A DNA stretch of 49,308 nucleotides from an uncultured Ruthenibacterium sp. (lineage in GTDB: Bacteria; Bacillota; Clostridia; Oscillospirales; Ruminococcaceae). The stretch spans positions 1 through 49,308 of the forward strand of contig CALXIP010000006.1 in assembly GCA_944388395.1 (NCBI GenBank), written 5' to 3'. Below are positions 43,495 through 49,308 of this stretch, piece by piece. Made by a program: the position numbers and the translations under genes. Positions within the stretch are counted from its first letter, which is position 1; every line of letters begins with the position of its first letter. The notes below the pieces were generated by a model. It had not been told where the DNA came from, searched no databases, and saw only the letters and a program-made list of their open reading frames with translations.

Positions 43495-44286
43495 TCAGGA
43501 ATGGAGAAGGAACTTCTCCACAATGTCCGCCACGGCGTCGTGGTTGTTGTCGTGGGGCGTCACATAATCTGCGGCGGCCTTCACCTGCGGCAGCGCGTTC
43601 TGCACGGCCACGCCCACGCCCGCGTTTTGGATCATTTCCAAGTCGTTGTTGTAGTCGCCCGCGGCAATCACCCGCTGCACGGGCACCTGCAAAAGCTGTG
43701 CCAGGCGGGACAGGCCCTGCCATTTGGTGATGCCGCCCGGCATGATGTCCACGCAGCCCGGTTCCGAATGCACGTGCACCAGAGGCAGCTGCGCCTGGTC
43801 GATGAAGCGGCAGATGGGCCCCCGGTCCGCTGTGGCCATGAAGCCCTCAATGCCGGTCAGGGGCAATTCGTCCGGGCTGTGGAACAGCACCGGCGTGACG
43901 CCCACTTTTTCCACATAGTCCAGAAGTCCCTGATCCCGCCGGTTCACGGCCCAGTAAAGGCCGCTGACCACGTGCAGGATCCAGTCCTCCTGCAGGCAGC
44001 GCTGCGCCAGCGTGCGGGCGGCATCCGCGTCCACCAGCGTGTTGGACAGCACCGCCCCGTCGGCCGTGCGCACCAGCTTGCCGCCGTTGTTCAGCACCAG
44101 ATAGTCCGCGCAGCGAAAATCTTCGCCCAACGGCAGCATATCCACGTCCCGCCGGCCGGTGGCAAAAGCCACCGCATGCCCGGCGGCCCGGGCGGCGGCC
44201 AGCGCCTGTTTTGTCCCTTCGCCCAGACGGCCCTGATCGTTGCAGGCGGTGCCGTCCAAATCCAAGGCCAATAAACAGAGCTCCAT
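43495..44286 (-). CDS. Cof-type HAD phosphatase
   Basis: The 263-residue protein has all four HAD motifs: nucleophile LDLDGTACND, motif II FATGRR, the motif III Lys in ITKWQGL and motif IV AAGDYNNDLEM. The C2-type cap lies between motifs II and III. Such enzymes dephosphorylate sugar phosphates or cofactors. The ATG at 44286 was chosen because GGGAG lies 8 nt upstream and the motif I strand follows at once. In this operon a sugar-phosphate substrate is likely. Confidence 0.92.
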   Translation of the reverse strand: MELCLLALDLDGTACNDQGRLGEGTKQALAAARAAGHAVAFATGRRDVDMLPLGEDFRCADYLVLNNGGKLVRTADGAVLSNTLVDADAARTLAQRCLQEDWILHVVSGLYWAVNRRDQGLLDYVEKVGVTPVLFHSPDELPLTGIEGFMATADRGPICRFIDQAQLPLVHVHSEPGCVDIMPGGITKWQGLSRLAQLLQVPVQRVIAAGDYNNDLEMIQNAGVGVAVQNALPQVKAAADYVTPHDNNHDAVADIVEKFLLHS

Positions 44287-44314
44287 CCTATGCACTCCCT
44301 TCCTTGATTTTGGC

Positions 44315-44956
44315 TCAGGGTTGCCCATAATAGCCACGCTCTGCGCTCTCCTCTGCAATCTGGCGCTCGGATAACTCAGGAATGGAACGCCCAGTACTCA
44401 TCGCAGCCAGATATGTTTTACTGGCTTCCTCCAAATAAACAGCGGCGGTCAGTGCTTGGTCGATGTTTTTTCCATACGCCATAACACCGTGGTGTTTCAA
44501 AATAACCGCCAGAGCATCCCCCGCATATTCCACGGTGGCAATCCCCATGCCCTCATCCGAGCTGGGTGTAAACGGCGCCACCTTTACTGCGGAGTGCACT
44601 TCATCAATAATTGTTACTAGGGTTGCCGGCAACTCGTCACATACCAAACTCACTGCTGTGGCATAAGGCTGATGTGTGTGCAGAATAACCTGAATATCCG
44701 GACGGTGTGCAAAAACGTACAGAATAGCATCTTTATCGCTGGTGGGGCGCCGAAATCCCTCCACCGTGTTCCCTTGCGCATCAATCAGTACAATATCATC
44801 CGTGGTCATAGTGTCATAGCTCATAGCAGAAGGCGTAACCAAAAAATTACCGCATGGCATACGCATGCTTACGTTGCCGCCGCTAAGTACCACAAGGCCG
44901 TAGCGCTGCATTTCCCGGGCACAGTCGATTAATTGCTGCTTTTCCTTTTCGTACAT
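44315..44956 (-). CDS. Class II aldolase / L-ribulose-5-phosphate 4-epimerase family protein
   Basis: The 213-residue protein has GGNVSMR (phosphate site), the zinc pair HTH (about residue 94) and the third His in KHHGVMAYG. Where fuculose-1-phosphate aldolase has its catalytic Glu (SSE), this one has TSDK, an Asp as in AraD-type epimerases. Sequence alone does not decide between an aldol cleavage and a C4 epimerisation. Base composition is markedly AT-richer than in the genes before 44290. It overlaps no neighbour and lies 8 nt after the epimerase gene. Confidence 0.88.
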   Translation of the reverse strand: MYEKEKQQLIDCAREMQRYGLVVLSGGNVSMRMPCGNFLVTPSAMSYDTMTTDDIVLIDAQGNTVEGFRRPTSDKDAILYVFAHRPDIQVILHTHQPYATAVSLVCDELPATLVTIIDEVHSAVKVAPFTPSSDEGMGIATVEYAGDALAVILKHHGVMAYGKNIDQALTAAVYLEEASKTYLAAMSTGRSIPELSERQIAEESAERGYYGQP

Positions 44957-44964
44957 ACAGATTC

Positions 44965-45627
44965 CTAAACCTCCTTGTCGGCGTATTCCTGTACCAGCCG
45001 ACGTATACGATGATAGGCGGCTACTGGGTTCGGTGCCTGGAAAATCGAGCGGCCAATGACAAGTCCGTCCACCCCAGCCGTCACGATTTCTTGTAGATTG
45101 GACTCGTTTACGCCGCCATCTATCCAGATTTCAGTTTCCGGGCGCAGAAAGGCTTTCGCCGCACGTACCTTTGCCAGTACTCCGGAACGGAACGGCAGGC
45201 CGTCGTAATCCGCTTCGACACTTACAAAGATAACGTAATCAAGCTGGTCAACATAAGGTAACAGTACCTCGGCGGGTGTTTTAAGATTCAGCGCCAACCC
45301 ACAGTATCGAGCGCCGTTTTTCCGGGCAGCGCTCAGGAACAGGCTAGGGTAGGGCAGCGCTTCCACATGCGCACAAATACGTTTTACACCACACGCACAA
45401 AGCGCCTCCACATAGTCGCACGGATTCAAAACTTCCAAATGCGCATCCAGCGGTATATCCGTACGGCCCGCAACCGCCCGCACAATATCCATGCCGAAGC
45501 TGATTCCCCTTACAAAATTTCCGTCGTCGATATCCAAGTGCAGATTTTCCAAGCCACGCAGCGCATCAAGCTGTGCGCCCAAGTTCAGTAAATCTCCCGA
45601 CAAAAGAGAGGGACTGACAGTAAACAA
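44965..45627 (-). CDS. Ribulose-phosphate 3-epimerase-like protein
   Basis: The 220-residue TIM barrel has the family start SPSLLSGDLLNLGAQLDAL, HLDIDDGNFVRGISFG (metal site, DIDDG where RPE has DVMDG), DAHLEV, and EIWIDGGVNESNL with the late Asp. The phosphate turn is GLVIGRSIF. Relatives are RPE, allulose-6-phosphate 3-epimerase and SgcE. The position among kinase and aldolase genes favours a dedicated catabolic epimerase over the housekeeping enzyme. The gap to the kinase gene is 3 nt. Confidence 0.88.
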   Translation of the reverse strand: MFTVSPSLLSGDLLNLGAQLDALRGLENLHLDIDDGNFVRGISFGMDIVRAVAGRTDIPLDAHLEVLNPCDYVEALCACGVKRICAHVEALPYPSLFLSAARKNGARYCGLALNLKTPAEVLLPYVDQLDYVIFVSVEADYDGLPFRSGVLAKVRAAKAFLRPETEIWIDGGVNESNLQEIVTAGVDGLVIGRSIFQAPNPVAAYHRIRRLVQEYADKEV

Positions 45628-45630
45628 CGT

Positions 45631-47151
45631 TCATTCCTCCTTTTTCGGTGTGTGGAATAAATCCAAAGCCATTAAAGCGCGCTCAAACATTGCGAATTTT
45701 TTCGCGTAGTGCCGACTATACTCCGGCCTCGGGCAAAACAGCTCGCCTACCTGTACCATGTGCTCCACGGCATCCTCAAGCGAACCGAATACTCCGCAGG
45801 CAACGCCCGCGCCCATGGCTGCCCCCTGCGCACTGAGCTGGCTGCTTTTCAGCGTTTCCACCGGCATCTGCAGTACGTCTGCCATCATTTGCGCCCATAC
45901 GCGACTTTTCGCAACACCTCCGGATAAGCGTGCAACCCGGTAATCAGATACCGGCCGCTGCAGGCTTTTCACGTGAAACATGGTGCTAAACACTACCCCT
46001 TCATAAACCGCTTGCAATATATGATTGCGGTCATGGTAGCTGGTCAGGTTCAAAAATGCCCCTTTTGCATCCGGGTTAGTCGCAGAACTGAACAGATATG
46101 GCACAAAAATAATATCATTGTCGAACGGGTCAGTTTTTTCCACCAGAGTATCACATTCCTGATAAAGCTGCTTTCGGGGAACTCCCGGTCTATCCGGCTC
46201 GAGAAACTTTTCTACAAACCAGTCAAAATTACTGGCCGAGGTTGGACTGGAATCCTCCACCAGAAAATACCCTGGCAGGAATGAGAGTGTCACGGTATTG
46301 GCATTTTTTTCATAATTCGTATTGACGTTTTTCTTCAGATACTCATTAATAGACCACGTGCCCGCAATCAGGCACAACACGCTGTCGTCCAATACGCCGC
46401 TCGCCAACGCACCGGCATCTATGTCAAAGTAGCCCCCTGCCACAGGTGTGCCCTCGGCCAAGCCGGTAGCGGCTGCCGCCTGCGCGGTGACATACCCGCT
46501 AATCGCTGTGCTCTCCAAGCAGGGTGGCATGAGCCGCAGACAGTCCTCAATGCCAAGTGCCTTAAAAATATTCGGATCAAATTGCCGTGTGTGCAAATTC
46601 AGCAGGCATCCCGAGGACGCGTCTGTAACCTCACACGCATATTCGCCTGTCAAGCGGAAGCGAATATAATCCTTGATTGAAAGGCAGTGAGCGCTTTTCT
46701 CCAGTACACTGGGTTGATGTTCCTTAAACCAGGGTAACAATGCCGCCGGCTGGGCAGACCATATTGTCTGGCACGTCATAGGATAAATCTCCCGCTCTGC
46801 ACCGTTTTCTGCGAACCGGTCACAGTAGGCAGCTGCTCGATTATCAGTAGAGATAATACAGTTATAGGTAGGCTCCCCATTTTCATCAACCAAACACAGG
46901 CCGTTTCCGTACCCGGTCAGTCCCACAGCAAGAATATCCTTTCCGCACGCACCAGCCTTTTCCAGTGCTTCACGGATGACGGCGACGTTGGCTGTCCATA
47001 CCTCCAGTGTGTTGCGCTCCGTATAGCCGGGTGCAGGAATGGAAATGGGAAGGCGACAGGCCGCAACCGATATTTCACGGCCTTCCAAATCAAACACTGC
47101 ACACTTGATTTCCGAACCTCCATTATCAATACCCATCAAATAACGACTCAT
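45631..47151 (-). CDS. FGGY-family carbohydrate kinase (LyxK/L-xylulose-kinase-like)
   Basis: The 506-residue kinase has the start YLMGIDNGGSEIKCAVFD, the region GGYFDIDAGALASG at the catalytic Asp, GTWSINEYL, and the adenosine motif RLSGGVAKSRVWAQMMADVLQ. The N-terminal and GTW features resemble the L-xylulose/lyxose kinase branch; the sugar is not proved. The ATG at 47151 has AAAGGAG 8 nt upstream; a longer in-frame start lies inside a hairpin. GC content is low for the window, as in the two genes after it. Confidence 0.9.
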   Translation of the reverse strand: MSRYLMGIDNGGSEIKCAVFDLEGREISVAACRLPISIPAPGYTERNTLEVWTANVAVIREALEKAGACGKDILAVGLTGYGNGLCLVDENGEPTYNCIISTDNRAAAYCDRFAENGAEREIYPMTCQTIWSAQPAALLPWFKEHQPSVLEKSAHCLSIKDYIRFRLTGEYACEVTDASSGCLLNLHTRQFDPNIFKALGIEDCLRLMPPCLESTAISGYVTAQAAAATGLAEGTPVAGGYFDIDAGALASGVLDDSVLCLIAGTWSINEYLKKNVNTNYEKNANTVTLSFLPGYFLVEDSSPTSASNFDWFVEKFLEPDRPGVPRKQLYQECDTLVEKTDPFDNDIIFVPYLFSSATNPDAKGAFLNLTSYHDRNHILQAVYEGVVFSTMFHVKSLQRPVSDYRVARLSGGVAKSRVWAQMMADVLQMPVETLKSSQLSAQGAAMGAGVACGVFGSLEDAVEHMVQVGELFCPRPEYSRHYAKKFAMFERALMALDLFHTPKKEE

Positions 47152-47168
47152 AGGAGTACTCCTTTCAA

Positions 47169-47195
47169 GTGGGCGTCGGCCATGCCGACGCCCAC
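47169..47195 (-). other. Perfect intercistronic hairpin
   Basis: GTGGGCGTCGGC and GCCGACGCCCAC form a 12-bp perfect stem with a 3-nt loop between the BtpA gene and the FGGY kinase gene. No T tract follows on the minus strand, so it is more likely an mRNA-processing or stability element than a terminator. Confidence 0.6.
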
Positions 47196-47208
47196 ATTCC
47201 ATCAGCAG

Positions 47209-48039
47209 TTACAGTGTTTCACGGAATTTATAGACCACTTCCATAAACTCTCTGACGCGGTTTACATCCACGCGCACATTCTCCAGCCGATCATTCTCCA
47301 GCTTGCCGCCCTCCTTGAAATAGGTCCCCACTACGGCCGCGTCCGCACTGGTCAGCTTGCGCTCAATGGTATCGGGGCGGCAGCCCGTGTTACACAGTAC
47401 TACAACCTCCGGCGCAGCGGCTTTCACACTGGCAATCAATTCGTCGTCCACATCCTGCCCGGCGGCATTTGCTGAGATACACAGTCCGTCCGGATGCGCT
47501 TTGAAAATAGTGGATTTCGCAATGTCTGCCAGCGGGCGGGTATCCAAGCTGCGGTCAGACTCCGGGTTGATGAAATACAGCATTTTTAAATCGTCCAGAT
47601 GCAGAGCTGCTCTGCGGCGCTGCAGAGAGGAGAAGTCGTTGTTGTACAAGCCACCGTCGCCTACGTACACGCCCGAGAACGTGCCGCGGATGAACTTTGC
47701 ATCTACAGCCGCAGCCAGTTCAATGGATGCCAGACCGTCCGAAATACAGTCCACGCCGTAGGGCACACGAATCTCTGCCTTCAGTTCTCCAATCACGCGT
47801 GCCATGGCAGCAGGTGTCACAAAACTCATCTGACGCTCATAGGGCAGGCTGAACTCATTGGAAACAATAATGCCGTCCACACCGCCATCCTGCAGTGCAT
47901 GCAGGTCCGCACGAGCATGCTCCACAACGCGCTCCATAACATCGCCGTAATGAAACCGCGGATCCCCGGGAAGCGCGTCCAAGTGCAACATGGAAATAAT
48001 AGGTTTTTTAACGCCAAACATTTTTTCAGTCCACAACAT
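47209..48039 (-). CDS. BtpA/SgcQ-family protein
   Basis: The 276-residue protein matches the BtpA family, a TIM-barrel-like fold: KPIISMLHLDALPGDPRF at the start, GVDGIIVSNEFSLPY, and late CNTGCRPDTIERKL. BtpA was first linked to photosystem I in cyanobacteria. In non-photosynthetic bacteria the SgcQ branch sits in carbohydrate operons, with unknown activity. AAAGGAG lies before the ATG. It occurs here between a SIS-domain gene and a kinase gene. Confidence 0.88.
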   Translation of the reverse strand: MLWTEKMFGVKKPIISMLHLDALPGDPRFHYGDVMERVVEHARADLHALQDGGVDGIIVSNEFSLPYERQMSFVTPAAMARVIGELKAEIRVPYGVDCISDGLASIELAAAVDAKFIRGTFSGVYVGDGGLYNNDFSSLQRRRAALHLDDLKMLYFINPESDRSLDTRPLADIAKSTIFKAHPDGLCISANAAGQDVDDELIASVKAAAPEVVVLCNTGCRPDTIERKLTSADAAVVGTYFKEGGKLENDRLENVRVDVNRVREFMEVVYKFRETL

Positions 48040-48060
48040 AGGTGTATCTCTCCTTTATAA

Positions 48061-48087
48061 AAGAGGGCCGCCTCGTTCCGGCGACCC
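48061..48087 (-). terminator. Intra-operon terminator-like hairpin
   Basis: On the minus strand GGGTCGCC and GGCGGCCC (48087-48065, one mismatch) enclose a 7-nt loop and are followed by TCTTTT. It lies just after the SIS-domain gene and ahead of the BtpA ribosome site, so it may reduce read-through to the distal genes. Confidence 0.5.
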
Positions 48088-48099
48088 AGCGCATTCAAA

Positions 48100-49161
48100 T
48101 TAATATTCAAACTGACGATAGTAGCGGCGGATGGACAGCGGATGACGCAGGAACAGCTCCATGTAAGCGTCCACGCGGTTGTTCACGCCGTGCATGACCA
48201 GATGCGAGATCGTGCCGCGGAATTCGGGGCTGATGCCCTCCAGCGCAAATTCCTTGGTATCGATGATGGTGTAGTTGCCGCACACTTTGGGCAGGAAACG
48301 CGCCACACGCTCGGCCAGAGGGCGCTGCTCGTCTTCGCCCATGAACAGGGTGACAGGCGTATCCCACACGATGATCTCCTGCATGCCGTGGAAGAACTCC
48401 TGGCAGGTGATGGACTTGGTGCGAATCCACATCTGCTCCTCCCAGTAGCACATGGCGTAGGAGTAAGTAGCGCCCCACTGGTTGCCGGAACCGATGTAGT
48501 ACCGGGGCAGATCCGGATGCTCATGCGCCTGGGCTACACAGCGCTCGGCATAGTCATAGGCCCATGCGTCGGACTGCTTCTCCACGTCGGCCAGCACCTG
48601 CGCCAGATGGGCCTCCATCTCTTTGTTGTAGCGCTCGTACTCGGCAAACTCGCCGTTCTTGTACATCAGGTAGTTGGCAACCATGTAGAATTTCAGCTGC
48701 TCGTTCTTGGGATACACCACCAGATAATCCTGTTTGTCGGGCTGGGTCAGCACGCTGCCCGGAGTGTCGATGAAGCTGAACACGCGGCCACCGATCTGAT
48801 GCACACGGTCCACCAGTTCCACCATCTCTTTGGTGTTGCCGGAAACAGAGGACAGGATGACCACGGACTTATTGGTGAAGCGCTTGTTGCCGGTGGTCAA
48901 AAACTCGGCTGCGTTCTCCACATACACCGGCAGGACCGACCGGCCGCGCATATACACTTCCACCTGCATGCTGGAGGCGTAGGTGCCGCCGATGCCGATG
49001 AAGTAGATGCCGTCAAAGCCTTCGTCCCAGATCTTGTCGATGATCGCTTCGATCTGCGGACGCAGAGCCAGCGCGCCGTTGACGCTGTCCACTGCTTCCT
49101 TCTCGTCAAAGCTGCGCAGGCACGCGCCCTTTTTCTCGTTCCACATTTCACTTGTCACCAT
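48100..49161 (-). CDS. SIS-domain sugar isomerase/deglycase (FrlB-like)
   Basis: The 353-residue protein has two SIS domains. The first has GIYFIGIGGTYASSMQVE and VVILSSVSGNTKEMVELV (phosphosugar loop), the second RYYIGSGNQWGATYSYAMCY. ITCQEFFHGMQEII with its Glu and His fits the active-site helix of the FrlB/AgaS-like branch. FrlB breaks fructoselysine 6-phosphate into glucose 6-phosphate and lysine. Substrate identity here is inference. The start at 49161 has AAGGAG 12 nt upstream, which is slightly long. Confidence 0.88.
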   Translation of the reverse strand: MVTSEMWNEKKGACLRSFDEKEAVDSVNGALALRPQIEAIIDKIWDEGFDGIYFIGIGGTYASSMQVEVYMRGRSVLPVYVENAAEFLTTGNKRFTNKSVVILSSVSGNTKEMVELVDRVHQIGGRVFSFIDTPGSVLTQPDKQDYLVVYPKNEQLKFYMVANYLMYKNGEFAEYERYNKEMEAHLAQVLADVEKQSDAWAYDYAERCVAQAHEHPDLPRYYIGSGNQWGATYSYAMCYWEEQMWIRTKSITCQEFFHGMQEIIVWDTPVTLFMGEDEQRPLAERVARFLPKVCGNYTIIDTKEFALEGISPEFRGTISHLVMHGVNNRVDAYMELFLRHPLSIRRYYRQFEY

Positions 49162-49203
49162 AGTTCATACACTCCTTCTTGAAATTCAAAGACATTTGTC
49201 CGT

Positions 49204-49308
49204 TCAGGTTTGGAAACGCACGCTGAAGCTGCATTTGTCGCCCCGGGTATAGTTGCGCGAAAACTCGATGATGCGGTCGTTTTCGTCGTAGCTGGTGCAC
49301 TCGAACAG
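49204..49308 (-). CDS. GntR/UTRA regulator, C-terminal end (partial)
   Basis: Only the last 34 codons are inside the window. They read FECTSYDENDRIIEFSR then NYTRGDKCSFSVRF, the typical final strands of the UTRA ligand-binding domain of HutC/FrlR-type GntR regulators, and stop at TGA (49206-49204). The DNA-binding part lies beyond the right edge. Its position directly upstream of the carbohydrate genes makes it their likely ligand-responsive repressor. Confidence 0.8.
   Translation of the reverse strand: MFECTSYDENDRIIEFSRNYTRGDKCSFSVRFQT

Overview
The window reads as chromosomal DNA of a GC-rich, anaerobic, gut-type Clostridia member (Oscillospiraceae/Ruminococcaceae-like). The reasons are a class 1B dihydroorotate dehydrogenase (PyrD+PyrK), AsnA-type asparagine synthetase, a YugP-type peptidase, Firmicutes-type ABC-F and CobW proteins, strong AGGAGG ribosome sites and sigma-A-like promoters. 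This is inference from gene content; no rRNA, tRNA, CRISPR array or insertion sequence was seen.

Layout. 1-943: an AT-richer edge with one divergent P-loop GTPase-like gene and a 317-bp gap beside the 3' end of guaA, a known integration site for genomic islands. 944-11344: one minus-strand nucleotide operon, pyrC-pyrF-pyrK-pyrD-pyrE-carA-carB-guaA, expressed from a TTGACA-17-TAAAAT promoter. Its leader holds a good ribosome site, a 21-codon reading frame and a hairpin with a T9 tract whose first arm starts at the stop codon of that frame. This is the layout of translation-coupled, UTP-sensing attenuation as known from enterobacterial pyrBI. pyrB is not present in the window. 11319-17108: a B12-binding radical SAM protein, a GNAT acetyltransferase coupled to asnA, a MATE exporter and a Gfo/Idh/MocA oxidoreductase. 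17154-21085: an NMT1/THI5-like ABC importer with a cupin gene lying inside it on the opposite strand, then a small unknown gene and an XRE regulator that face apart over a 22-bp direct repeat.

21102-30181: glpK with ridA, a DacA-type D,D-carboxypeptidase, nicotinate phosphoribosyltransferase, an ABC exporter half-transporter, precorrin-2 dehydrogenase, a GT2 glycosyltransferase and a short-chain dehydrogenase whose catalytic Lys is Arg. 30329-41763: a membrane protein split by a frameshift in a C7 tract, a small anchored protein, two CobW-family GTPases (one His-rich, one fused to a DUF1980-like domain), a PHP-type phosphatase, a papain-like-fold candidate, a HAD gene with an in-frame TAA just after its nucleophile motif, an ABC-F protein with one degenerate composite ATP site, a CPA2 antiporter with its TetR partner, a helical-bundle protein and a YugP peptidase.

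41932-49308: a minus-strand carbohydrate operon. In transcription order it holds the end of a GntR/UTRA regulator, a FrlB-like SIS protein, a BtpA/SgcQ protein, an FGGY kinase, a ribulose-phosphate-3-epimerase-like protein, a class II aldolase/epimerase, a HAD phosphatase and a second FGGY kinase, ending in a strong terminator. The set mixes parts of the enterobacterial frl (Amadori sugar) and sgc loci and matches no pathway I can name. It is, with the pyr leader and the degenerate ABC-F protein, the best candidate for something new here.
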